Source: CAVZTX01 sp963778375 (lineage in GTDB: Bacteria > Chloroflexota > Ktedonobacteria > Ktedonobacterales > Ktedonobacteraceae). Taken from it: 64,000 nucleotides of DNA. Each line of letters begins with the position of its first letter. Within the stretch, counting starts at the first letter, position 1. Below the pieces are notes generated by a model that had not been told where the DNA came from, made no database searches, and worked only from the letters and a program-made list of their open reading frames with translations. Below, in pieces: positions 17,807 through 25,746 of this stretch. The stretch lies in the NCBI GenBank assembly GCA_963778375.1, contig CAVZTX010000020.1, positions 9,369 through 73,368 on the forward strand. Reading direction: 5' to 3'. The position numbers and the translations under genes are program-made.

Positions 17807-19255
17807 ATGAATACCAGGCAATCTCCACAGAACAAAAACGGCCACCAACATGCTATTGTGATCGGCGCCAGTATGGCTGGCTTACTGGCTGCTCGCGTCC
17901 TTTCAGACCATTTCGAGCGCGTCACGGTTGTGGAGCGGGATAGATTTCCAGAGAGTGAGCAGGCACGCAAGGGAGTGCCACAGGGACGGCATATCCACAT
18001 CTTACTCAACAAGGGCGCCTCCATTCTGGCGGACCTCTTTCCGGATCTCTTCCCTGCGCTCGTGCAGGATGGAGCCATTCCTGTGGATAGAGTCGCGGAT
18101 ACCTCTTGGTACCACTTTGGCGTCTGGAAAGCCCGATTTGAGAGCAACCTCAAGGGCTATATGCAGAGCCGCCCGTTCCTTGAATGGCACGTGCGAGATC
18201 AGTTGATGAAGAGGACCAATGTATCTTTCATTGAGGGATGCGAGGTCGCGGAGTTATGTGCTACTGCTGATAACAGCCACATCACCGGTGTGCACCTGCG
18301 GTATCACAACCCGGAACGCTCCGAAGAGGACCGTTTCGCCGATCTCGTTGTGGATGCCAGTGGCCGTGGCTCACGCTCGCCCCAGTGGCTGACTGCTCTC
18401 GGGTATGGGAAGGTAGAGGAATCCAGGGTCCAGGTCGATGTTGGCTATGCCACTCGCATCTACCAGCCTCCCAAGCACGTTTCTCCCGATTGGAAAGTGT
18501 TGATCGTCTTCCCAACCCCTTCAGATGGAAAACGGGCTGGAGCTATTTTCCCAATTGAGGGCAACCGCTGGATGGTAACGCTCTTCGGCTGGTCGCGAGA
18601 CTATCCCCCAGACGACGAAACTGGCTTTCTTGCATACGCCCGCAGCTTGCCGATGCCCGACCTCTATGAGGCAATCAAAGAGGCCGAGCCACTCACCACC
18701 ATTGCCACGCATAAGTATCCCGCGAACCAGCGGCGTCACTACGAGCGTCTGTCGCGCTTTCCTGAGGGCCTCATCATCCTGGGCGATGCAGCCTGTAGCT
18801 TCGATCCCATTTATGGGCAGGGCATGACAGCGGCAGCATTAGAGGCAAGCACCCTCAATACCTGTCTGCATCAACGATCGAGCGCTCGTATCTATGGAAG
18901 TGGTACTGATTTGGCTCACGGATTCCAAAAAGCGATCGCGAAAGTGCTCGATGTGCCCTGGTTGCTGGCAACAAACGAGGATTTCCGCTTCCCGGAAACT
19001 CAGGGGCACCGACCCAGGTGGACGGGCCTGCTTCACTGGTACACGCGTCGATTGTTTGGGTTGGCGGCTTCCGATCCTCGGACAACCTTGCGTTCCTATG
19101 AAGTTCTCAACATGATCAAACCTCCGACGGCCCTGTTTGAGCCCCGCATCCTGTTTGCAGTTCTGTTTAAAAAACAACATTCGTCGGCCAATCATGAGTC
19201 CACCAACTATAAGGTTGAGAAAGTTCTTGCCGGCCCATCTAGCAGAGTGCAGTGA
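17807..19255 (+). CDS. FAD-dependent monooxygenase/oxidoreductase
   Basis: The 482-residue flavoprotein has an N-terminal Rossmann motif (IVIGASMAGLLAARVL, GxxxxG at 20-25, with Glu43 after the second strand) and the second FAD motif ILGDAACSFDPIYGQGMTAA near residue 325. This is the layout of PHBH-fold hydroxylases and geranylgeranyl-reductase-like proteins. DLVVDASGRGSRS is the conserved middle motif. Its leader carries the TetR palindrome, so it is probably induced by the substrate that releases the repressor. The substrate is unknown. AGGAG lies 12 bases upstream of the ATG. Confidence 0.9.
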   Translation: MNTRQSPQNKNGHQHAIVIGASMAGLLAARVLSDHFERVTVVERDRFPESEQARKGVPQGRHIHILLNKGASILADLFPDLFPALVQDGAIPVDRVADTSWYHFGVWKARFESNLKGYMQSRPFLEWHVRDQLMKRTNVSFIEGCEVAELCATADNSHITGVHLRYHNPERSEEDRFADLVVDASGRGSRSPQWLTALGYGKVEESRVQVDVGYATRIYQPPKHVSPDWKVLIVFPTPSDGKRAGAIFPIEGNRWMVTLFGWSRDYPPDDETGFLAYARSLPMPDLYEAIKEAEPLTTIATHKYPANQRRHYERLSRFPEGLIILGDAACSFDPIYGQGMTAAALEASTLNTCLHQRSSARIYGSGTDLAHGFQKAIAKVLDVPWLLATNEDFRFPETQGHRPRWTGLLHWYTRRLFGLAASDPRTTLRSYEVLNMIKPPTALFEPRILFAVLFKKQHSSANHESTNYKVEKVLAGPSSRVQ

Positions 19256-19711
19256 AAAAACAACTGCGAAATAGGTTTTCAGGTTCAATCGGCGTTGTGG
19301 TTCCATGCCCTTTCCACCGCCGTTTGAACCCTGGTTTATCATCCCCTATTTTCGCCTCAACCCCCAACTGCAAAACGAATAGATATCTGAATCTCCATCA
19401 TTCCGGTGACCTGTAGGGGCCGATTCATCGTGCCCACCGCCGATGAATCGGCCAGCCCTCGCTAATCACCCCAAAGGACGGAGAACCAGATGTATCTTCT
19501 AGTTGACTCACCTCCACATCATGTCCTATACTCACATCAGATAGTGTCTGGTGCGCCCCGGCGCACAGTGCTCCGGCTTCACCAATTTCGGAGGAGGGGA
19601 AATTGGACTCACGGGCACATTTCAACGGACTTGCTCTGGTCAATATCCCATGTAGCATGGGAACCTTGCCAGGGAAATGAGCCCATCGGCTCGCACAACA
19701 AGAGAAAACCG
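19256..19711. other. Gene-free stretch with one dispersed repeat
   Basis: These 456 bases hold a GTAGGGGCC repeat (19413-19453). The open frame running into the next gene from 19490 has no homologue I recognise and no ribosome site. A minus-strand frame here is a shadow. Confidence 0.5.
19413..19453. repeat. Dispersed repeat, GTAGGGGCC type with inner hairpin
   Basis: GTAGGGGCCGATTCATCGTG, CCCACCG, then CCGATGAATCGGCC. GGCCGATTCATCG pairs with CGATGAATCGGCC, giving a strong hairpin. The copy at 37884-37925 has the same design (CCAATTCATCG...CGATGTATCGG). Confidence 0.8.
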
Positions 19712-20071
19712 ATGAACGAAACCCAGACGACTGTCCACCATCCCGAGCCGCCCCGGCTTGCCCGCGTCCTGATCAACGCGTTAGTGAGTACCGTCTTGCG
19801 TTCCCCGTGGCACAGATTGATGAGCCCTCGCCTCTTGCTCATCACCTTTACCGGACGCAAGAGTGGCAAAGCGTTTACAACGCCAATTCGCTATGTACAG
19901 GAGGGCGAAACTCTACGGCTGAAGGTATTGGTGAAGTATTCTTGGTGGAAGAACCTGCATGAGCAGACCAGAGTGCGCGTCCTGCTCCGTGGGAAAATGC
20001 GCACCGGCAGAGCAGAAGTGCTCCCCGAAGAAGCAGGTGTCGTCGTAGTCAACATCCATCTTACAGACTAA
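19712..20071 (+). CDS. Deazaflavin-dependent nitroreductase-like protein (DUF385), shortened
   Basis: The 119-residue protein contains SPRLLLITFTGRKSGKAFTT, PIRYVQEGETLRL and WWKNLHEQTRVRVLLRGKMR, the core of the F420-dependent DUF385/Ddn family split-barrel. Family members are usually about 150 residues. Here RTGRAEVLPEE runs directly into a C-terminal strand (GVVVVNIHLTD), so about 30 residues before the end appear to be missing. Start ATG 19712 has only a weak AGAG upstream. It may be inactive. A strong hairpin follows the stop. Confidence 0.65.
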   Translation: MNETQTTVHHPEPPRLARVLINALVSTVLRSPWHRLMSPRLLLITFTGRKSGKAFTTPIRYVQEGETLRLKVLVKYSWWKNLHEQTRVRVLLRGKMRTGRAEVLPEEAGVVVVNIHLTD

Positions 20072-20087
20072 ACTCATAGGATGGTAT

Positions 20088-20145
20088 GCCACTTTAACAG
20101 CAATCCCCCACGCGTTCATACGCAGAGGCTTGCTGTTAAAGTGGC
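20088..20145. repeat. Perfect 16-bp inverted repeat with 26-base loop
   Basis: GCCACTTTAACAGCAA (20088-20103) pairs exactly with TTGCTGTTAAAGTGGC (20130-20145). It is followed by TCTTCTTCTTTCC. It lies 17 bases after the shortened DUF385 gene and could be its terminator or a small insertion relic. The 200 bases after it hold no gene. Confidence 0.7.
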
Positions 20146-20350
20146 AGTCTTCTTCTTTCCTCAACCACCTGAGCATCAATTTTGGTATCTGGTATATCCT
20201 TTCAATATAAGGATCGGGTGGCCTGGCCTTCATCGCCTAGCAGGCGGTACAGTTTTCCCAACCCGGCTTCAATTGACCACACTTCGCCCAGCAGACCAAT
20301 TTCACTGGCGAGTGTAAGCACTTCTTGCAGTCGCGTAATGGCCAGCTCAC

Positions 20351-20956
20351 TTATCTTGCTAGCGGCCTGGGATCACGTCCAACCAGACCAAGAAGCCGAT
20401 CCTGAAGAGAGGCATCGTCAGGCACAGGGACCGGGGGGCCGAAAACACCTATCTGCCGCCACCCGTCTATTTCAGGGAGAAGCTCGTCCCAGAGACCTTG
20501 CACCAGTTCAGGCGGGAGCGTCGTGTCGGTGTCGATCCATTTGGCAATGTCATAGGCTCGGAAGCCGCGGAAGCTCGTGATATGCTTGAAATACTCGCGA
20601 GCAGGAAAGTCCCCGTAGGAAAGGTGAACCACCTTCTCCAGGTTCTTCAGTTCGAGGGCGGCGTCGATAGCCTGCTCACTGTAGCGGCGGTAGCTTCCTT
20701 TCAGATCATTCCCCAGGAGATCACCGTCGTAGGTCCTGCTGACTTCGGCTATCGTCTTGCCTGCAAGCACATCGGGAACCCAGGCTGAATCATAGGCATG
20801 GTAATTGACGATCTCGCGGAGCGTGGGTTTCCCCTGTCGCCCGGTTTGAAACCAGTCTGGTGTTGTCTGGTTCCACTGATGATCCTGGATCTGGTCAATC
20901 ACGTTGGACAACGCGCGCTCCGATAGGACGAAAACTTCTTGCTCTGAGAGTGCCAT
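20351..20956 (-). CDS. DinB/mycothiol-maleylpyruvate-isomerase-like four-helix protein
   Basis: The 201-residue protein is mostly helical. It carries TLREIVNYHAYDSAWVPDVL, where the His is typical of the metal site in DinB-like folds, and a C-terminal extension GVFGPPVPVPDDASLQDRLL seen in the TIGR03086/maleylpyruvate-isomerase N-terminal group. Those proteins bind a divalent metal and some act with mycothiol or bacillithiol. The start at 20956 has GGAGG 8 bases upstream; the earlier ATG at 20971 contains that site. The gene stands alone and the substrate is unknown. Confidence 0.75.
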   Translation of the reverse strand: MALSEQEVFVLSERALSNVIDQIQDHQWNQTTPDWFQTGRQGKPTLREIVNYHAYDSAWVPDVLAGKTIAEVSRTYDGDLLGNDLKGSYRRYSEQAIDAALELKNLEKVVHLSYGDFPAREYFKHITSFRGFRAYDIAKWIDTDTTLPPELVQGLWDELLPEIDGWRQIGVFGPPVPVPDDASLQDRLLGLVGRDPRPLAR

Positions 20957-21529
20957 CTTCCAAACCTCCAATAGACTAGTCGGCTATGCTCTTACTCTAT
21001 TCAAGAACTCATGTTCATATTACCACAAACAAAGCACAAGAGGTATTCAGGCATCCTCATAGTACTATCTGCGCCCTAGCTACACTTTCCCGCTGGATAA
21101 ACCATTGAAGACGTGAGATAGTTCGGACTTGTGACCAACACGCCTCCATGACTTCCTACGCCATTCCCACATCCTGCTATCCCCACAACAAGCATCCATA
21201 CGACGATGACCACTGCTGTACTTGTCCTATTGTTGTGCTACATAGAAACACCTCCTTCTCACAATAAAACGCGGGTGGAGATCAGTAGTCATGCATGGAA
21301 CCCTATCTTCTACTTGCGGATACCATCCTCACAATATCATGCCGTACCTGACCCTAAAAATTCAACGTTTTACCTCTTGTTTGCTTGTCAAATCTATGGT
21401 ATACTGTATGTAACGGAACCAAATTTGGGTACCCTCTACCCAATCGGTTATTCAAACTCCTCAACCGTCGTCCTCTTATCACTATCTCCTCTCCAATCCC
21501 CTTACGCACTCCACAGAAAGGTCTAGCTT
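20957..21529. other. Gene-free spacer with the promoter of the RepA-like gene
   Basis: No gene is visible in these 570 bases. TTGTTT (21377-21382), 17 bases and TATACT (21400-21405) form a promoter for the RepA-like gene, leaving a leader of about 120 bases. The second RepA-like gene has the same design (TTGTTC-N17-TATACT). Confidence 0.55.
21377..21405 (+). promoter_or_regulatory. Promoter of the first RepA-like ATPase gene
   Basis: TTGTTT, 17 bases, TATACT. The -10 region continues TATACTGTATGTAACG. The same -35/-10 pair with equal spacing precedes the paralogue at 53069-54478. Confidence 0.6.
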
Positions 21530-22852
21530 ATGTCTCCAAACCGCACACCCATCACCTCCGCCAGCACCATCTCCCTCTCACACATCCCCACAAAACCGCT
21601 CACCTGGCTCTGGCCCGGTCGCATCCCTTTGGGCCATCTTACCCTGCTCGACGCCGCCCCCGGTTGCGACCCCTTCCTCTTTGCCCTCACTCTCGCCGCT
21701 TGCCTCTCTCGTGGCACCCCTCTACCCGATGGCACACCCACTCAGCCAACCAACCTCCTGCTCATTGCCCCCTATCAAGCCCCCGCCGACACCATCAGGC
21801 CAAACTTCGAAGCCGCCGGTGGTGACACCACCCGCCTGGTCCTCTATCGTCCCCTCATCCAGGAAACGCCGCAAACCACCGTTCGCTTCCGTGCCCTCAA
21901 CCTCCCGCGTGATCTTGAACATCTCGGCACCACCATCCGCCAACTCGATGTGCGCCTGCTCATCATCGACCCCACGAGTGCCATTACCGGTCTGCGTTCC
22001 TGCCTGCCCGCCCTCATTAATCTCGCCCAGGAAACCAACTGCGCCATCCTGCTCACTCGCTCCCTCACACGCACACCTACCGACCCCTTGCATACCCCGG
22101 CTCCCTCCTCTCCGATCCTTGATGCCGTCCGCAGCCGCCTCTTACTCATCCTCGATCCCTCTAACGATCATCGTCAGCTTCTGCTCACTACCAAACATAC
22201 CCACTGCCAACCTGTCAGCATCCTCTCCTACGAACTCCTCCTCACCGAAACCAACATCCCTACCCTTCACTGGCTCGGTGAACACGACCGCACATCTCTT
22301 GAGCGTCTGCGCACCGCTCCCATCCAGTCCGTACATCGGCAAGCCATTCTCCGCTTCCTGCATAACAGTTCCACTCCTCAGTCCGTCAAAGCCATCCTGG
22401 ATGCCACCAGTTATGACTACGAACCGGGTCGCAAAATGCTCCAGCGCATGAAGACCGCCGGCGAAATCGTCTCTCCCGCTTCCCGCCTCTACACCGCTGC
22501 TAACCATCCCTGTCTTGCCAACTTCCCTGCTAAAACATCTCATGTCCCAACTGTCCCTGGCGTCCCATCCTCCTCTAGCTTCCTGGATTCAGAAAATCCC
22601 TATGTCCCAACTGTCCCCAACGATGAAGATGAGGACCTCTCACACATCGACGAACTTCCCTACCAGGAGGCCTTCTGCTTATTATGGAGAGCACTCTCAG
22701 GAGAGGAACCTGAGATTGAGGATATAGAGAAGCACCCTGACGAAGGGCATGATGACCCAAAAAAATTTGGACCTCTCCCAATGCACACGGCCGTCCACAA
22801 CCTTTTGTCTTACAGGCCCGATTTCCCCTGGCGATACGATAACTTGACATGA
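21530..22852 (+). CDS. RepA-like (AAA_25) ATPase paralogue with degenerate P-loop and C-terminal winged helix
   Basis: The 440-residue protein aligns along its length with the protein at 53069-54478. LTWLWPGRIPLGHLTLLDAA leads into the P-loop position, which reads APGCDPFL instead of GxxxxGKT, so the ATP-binding Lys is missing. A Walker B-like strand follows (LLIIDPTSAI), then NCAILLTRSL at the RecA motif-3 position and a winged helix (HRQAILRFLHNSSTPQSVKA to RMKTAGEIVSP). The tail is acidic, with VPTVP motifs. RepA/RecA-like ATPases load helicases or act in mobile-element replication; without the Lys this copy may only bind DNA or a partner. Codon use is very rich in C. Confidence 0.75.
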   Translation: MSPNRTPITSASTISLSHIPTKPLTWLWPGRIPLGHLTLLDAAPGCDPFLFALTLAACLSRGTPLPDGTPTQPTNLLLIAPYQAPADTIRPNFEAAGGDTTRLVLYRPLIQETPQTTVRFRALNLPRDLEHLGTTIRQLDVRLLIIDPTSAITGLRSCLPALINLAQETNCAILLTRSLTRTPTDPLHTPAPSSPILDAVRSRLLLILDPSNDHRQLLLTTKHTHCQPVSILSYELLLTETNIPTLHWLGEHDRTSLERLRTAPIQSVHRQAILRFLHNSSTPQSVKAILDATSYDYEPGRKMLQRMKTAGEIVSPASRLYTAANHPCLANFPAKTSHVPTVPGVPSSSSFLDSENPYVPTVPNDEDEDLSHIDELPYQEAFCLLWRALSGEEPEIEDIEKHPDEGHDDPKKFGPLPMHTAVHNLLSYRPDFPWRYDNLT

Positions 22853-22930
22853 ACCCAGGTAACGGTTTATCGTCTCTGGCAGAACCTAAAAACCTGTCCG
22901 AATATAGCAATTCCCAGAAAGGACACCTCC

Positions 22931-24028
22931 ATGTCGGATAACAACCATCCCACCGCAGAAAATTACCTCAGCGGACCACAAATATTGCCGCACCGCGTCC
23001 AACCAAACATGACCGTAGCGGAACTCATCGATACCCAATTCCAGGCCTACAACGCAGCACGCCTGCAAGAAGCAGCGCGACTCTACGCCGAAGAAATGCT
23101 CTCGCCCGAAAAAGACGTAACCATTGGCCTCACCATGGCTGGTGCCCTTACTCCCGCTGGCCTCGGAGGATGCATCCTCACATTAATGGAGTACGGATTC
23201 GTCGACTTTATCATTAGCACTGGAGCCAATCTCTATCACGATATGCACCACGCCCTCGCCATGTCCCTGCATCGCGGTGATTTCCGCCTCGACGACACCC
23301 TCCTCCAACAAGAAGGCGTGATTCGCATTTACGACATTCTCTTTGAGGACAAGGTACTTCTCAACACCGACGCCTTTGTCCGTGAATCCTTGAAAAGCCT
23401 CCCTAACCACCCAATCTCAACCTCCGAACTCCATTATCACCTGGGAACCCAACTGCTCAAAGCAGGCGTCAAACCAGAATATTCCGTACTCGCGCAAGCC
23501 GCCGCGTGGAATGTCCCAATCTACACCTCGTCCCCCGGCGACTCATCCATTGGCATGAACGTAGCCCGCAACGCCTTGGATGGCAGCCAGCTAACCCTCG
23601 ATCCCCTTGCCGATGTCAACGAGACCACCGCCATCGTTCACCACGCCACCCGCAACGGCGTCATCATCCTCGGTGGTGGCAGTCCCAAAAACTTCTACCT
23701 GCAAACGCAGCCCCAACTATGGGAAGTACTTGGCATCCAAAAAGGCGGTCATGACTACTTCATCCAAATCACCGCCGACGCGCCCCACTGGGGTGGGCTC
23801 TCCGGCGCAACCCCATCCGAAGCCGTCTCCTGGGGCAAAATCAAACCAGATCAACTCAATAGCACCGTTGTCATCTACGGAGACTCGACCATCGCCCTCC
23901 CACTCCTCACAGCCTATGCCGTGAGCAAGGCCCAGGCCCGTCCACGTCGCGAACTGTACGCCAAACGCGAAGACCTCCTCAAAGAACTCAAAGACGCCTA
24001 CAACACCGGAAAGGAGGCCCGACCCTAA
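22931..24028 (+). CDS. Deoxyhypusine synthase-family protein (probable polyamine synthase)
   Basis: The 365-residue protein is of normal deoxyhypusine synthase length. It carries the NAD-binding segments (IISTGANLYHDMHH, VIILGGGSPKNF) and the catalytic loop EAVSWGKI with Lys303, the residue that forms the enzyme-imine intermediate in eukaryotic DHS. Bacteria lack the eIF5A substrate, and bacterial DHS-like enzymes are known to make homospermidine or related polyamines by aminobutyl transfer. The next genes are speD and an agmatinase, which supports a polyamine role. Start ATG follows AAAGGACACC. Confidence 0.88.
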   Translation: MSDNNHPTAENYLSGPQILPHRVQPNMTVAELIDTQFQAYNAARLQEAARLYAEEMLSPEKDVTIGLTMAGALTPAGLGGCILTLMEYGFVDFIISTGANLYHDMHHALAMSLHRGDFRLDDTLLQQEGVIRIYDILFEDKVLLNTDAFVRESLKSLPNHPISTSELHYHLGTQLLKAGVKPEYSVLAQAAAWNVPIYTSSPGDSSIGMNVARNALDGSQLTLDPLADVNETTAIVHHATRNGVIILGGGSPKNFYLQTQPQLWEVLGIQKGGHDYFIQITADAPHWGGLSGATPSEAVSWGKIKPDQLNSTVVIYGDSTIALPLLTAYAVSKAQARPRRELYAKREDLLKELKDAYNTGKEARP

Positions 24029-24036
24029 CAGTAACT

Positions 24037-24070
24037 CCATCTAATAACAACCGGCCTTCCTATTAGATGG
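24037..24070. terminator. Inverted repeat after the DHS-like gene
   Basis: CCATCTAATA pairs with TATTAGATGG around a 14-base loop, 9 bases after the stop. There is no T-run. The right arm is also the first of three ATTAGATRGAA repeats. Confidence 0.4.
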
Positions 24071-24120
24071 AACAGCGCCATTCCCATTAGATAGAAGCAA
24101 CCTGGCTATTAGATAGAAGC
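24062..24120. repeat. Three ATTAGATRGAA direct repeats upstream of speD
   Basis: ATTAGATGGAA (24062), ATTAGATAGAAGC (24086) and ATTAGATAGAAGC (24108) are spaced 24 and 22 bases apart, about two helix turns. They lie just upstream of the speD promoter and could be regulator-binding sites. Confidence 0.5.
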
Positions 24121-24134
24121 GTCCAGCATTCCCT

Positions 24135-24164
24135 TTGCATTAGCTTGACAACCTAATGTATAAT
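24135..24164 (+). promoter_or_regulatory. Probable speD promoter
   Basis: TTGCAT (24135-24140), 18 bases and a perfect TATAAT (24159-24164). A TTGACA at 24145 is too close to the -10 box to serve. The leader would be about 105 bases. Confidence 0.5.
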
Positions 24165-24212
24165 ACCATTCGGTGTCCAAAACACACTAATCTTATTGGT
24201 AGCAGCACAGGG

Positions 24213-24232
24213 CTGCCAGCGAAAGCTGGTAG
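24213..24232 (+). promoter_or_regulatory. GNRA-capped hairpin in the speD leader
   Basis: CTGCCAGC, loop GAAA, GCTGGTAG: eight pairs including one G-U. It lies mid-leader, 44 bases before the ATG. It may be part of a structured regulatory RNA; no known riboswitch class was recognised. Confidence 0.4.
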
Positions 24233-24275
24233 GAGCAGTGGTGAGCACATCAAGAACCTACAGGAGGGAAGTTCG

Positions 24276-24707
24276 ATGCTTGTTCATTTAATGTTAGAAC
24301 TCTATGGTTGCGACCGGCAACTCTTATCAAACGAAAAACTGATACGCCGTGTACTGGATGAATACCCCGCCCGCGTCGACATGGAAAAGGTCAGTCCCGT
24401 ACACCTCTACGACATTGAAACATCGAATCCACTAGATGCTGGCCTCTCCGGCTTCGTGGTCATCGCCCAGAGCCACATCAGCCTGCACGCCTGGCCCGAG
24501 TACGGCGAAGTCGATATCGACATCTGCTCGTGCAAAGAATTCAGCCAGGAAGATGCCATCGCCTTCGCGAAGGAGATGTTCCAAACCGATGACGTAGAGT
24601 CGCATTTTGTTGTACGAGGATCACGGTCTTTAAGGCCTGAAACACCCGATCCCGTGCGCTATGAAGCTGCCATGGCCGCTCGCATGGTGAAATCGGGGGT
24701 GCGCTAA
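24276..24707 (+). CDS. speD: S-adenosylmethionine decarboxylase proenzyme
   Basis: The 143-residue protein is of the short bacterial SpeD type. The self-cleavage site lies in AQSHISLHAWPEYGEVDIDI, with Ser66 expected to become the pyruvoyl group and His71 nearby. CSCKEFSQEDA carries the conserved Cys region. The enzyme makes decarboxylated SAM, the aminopropyl donor for spermidine-type polyamines. The ATG at 24276 has AGGAGGG upstream; earlier in-frame codons overlap the -10 box. It sits between the DHS-like gene and agmatinase. Confidence 0.93.
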   Translation: MLVHLMLELYGCDRQLLSNEKLIRRVLDEYPARVDMEKVSPVHLYDIETSNPLDAGLSGFVVIAQSHISLHAWPEYGEVDIDICSCKEFSQEDAIAFAKEMFQTDDVESHFVVRGSRSLRPETPDPVRYEAAMAARMVKSGVR

Positions 24708-24726
24708 AAAGAAGGAGATTGACCAT

Positions 24727-25599
24727 ATGCTGAACGAATCGCTTGTGACTCAGTTCGGTGCGCCCGATGCCCCTTACTGCGATCCCACCACTGCTCGCGT
24801 CACCATCATTCCGGCCCCGCTGGAGTATAGCGTCTGCTATATGAAAGGCACCCAACATGGGCCACAAGCGATTCTGAATGCATCCAGCCAGATGGAACTC
24901 TACGACGAGGAACTCGACTGCTGCCCCATCGAAATTGGCGTCTACACTCGCCCCGCGCTAGACTATACCGGCATGGATCACGCGACCGCCCTCCAGGCCA
25001 CAGCCAACGCTACACGCGAAGTCTTACAGCGGAAACAACTTCCCTTCATTCTCGGTGGAGAACATTCTCTCTCAGCCCTCCCTATCGCCGCCGTACGCGA
25101 TTACTACCCCGACCTTACCGTCATTCACATCGATGCTCACGGTGACCTGCGCGACGAATACGAAGGTACCCCTCTATCCCACGCCTCTATCGAGCGTCGT
25201 GTCGTAGACATGGGCATACCCCTCACCGAAATCGGCATTCGCAGCATCAGCCCCGAAGAAGCCGAATTTCTCAGAACATCCCCCAACGTTGCCATCGTCT
25301 GGGGCTATCAACTGGCCAAAGGCACCGCCACCATTCCCTGGCAACGCCTGACCCAGCACACCTACGTCACCATCGACCTCGACGCCCTCGACCCCAGCGA
25401 AATGCCCGCCGTAGGCACTCCCGAGCCGGGTGGCCTCCACTGGTACCAGCTACTCGACCTCTTCCGCGAAATCTGCCATCGCACCACCATCGTCGGCATG
25501 GACGTAGTCGAACTCTGCCCCATGCCCGGCCAAACTCGCGCCGACTTCCTCGCCGCTAAACTCGTCTACAAAATGCTCGCCTACCGCTTCTGTCAATAA
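24727..25599 (+). CDS. speB: Agmatinase-family ureohydrolase
   Basis: The 290-residue enzyme has the arginase-fold manganese motifs: LGGEHSLSALP, HIDAHGDLRDEY, SHASIERR and TIDLDALDPSEMPAVGTPEP. It should hydrolyse agmatine to putrescine and urea, or N1-aminopropylagmatine to spermidine as in some thermophiles; the sequence alone does not decide. AAGGAG precedes the ATG and speD ends 19 bases upstream, so the two are probably cotranscribed. Confidence 0.9.
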   Translation: MLNESLVTQFGAPDAPYCDPTTARVTIIPAPLEYSVCYMKGTQHGPQAILNASSQMELYDEELDCCPIEIGVYTRPALDYTGMDHATALQATANATREVLQRKQLPFILGGEHSLSALPIAAVRDYYPDLTVIHIDAHGDLRDEYEGTPLSHASIERRVVDMGIPLTEIGIRSISPEEAEFLRTSPNVAIVWGYQLAKGTATIPWQRLTQHTYVTIDLDALDPSEMPAVGTPEPGGLHWYQLLDLFREICHRTTIVGMDVVELCPMPGQTRADFLAAKLVYKMLAYRFCQ

Positions 25600-25691
25600 T
25601 TAATGCCCGATAACATCCGTAAGGACCAGGTCTTCTGCTCAATACATTTCAAATAAGACATTTTGCGAATCAAACGAATCAGCTTCAGGAG

Positions 25692-25746
25692 TGTCATCCT
25701 GAGCGAGAGCGAAGAATCTGGCTCGCTGCACAGAGATCCTTCGCTC
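25692..25746. repeat. TGTCATCCTGAG dispersed repeat
   Basis: TGTCATCCTGAGCGAGAGCG then AAGAATCTGGCTCGCTGCAC and AGAGATCCTTCGCT. It lies between the convergent agmatinase and kinase genes and is related to 12373-12421. GCGAGAGCGAAG and CTTCGCTC make a weak inverted repeat. Confidence 0.7.

Noticed and set aside
24145..24164. TTGACA close to the speD -10 box as a promoter pair
   Set aside because: The spacer would be only 8 bases; TTGCAT at 24135 gives 18 bases.
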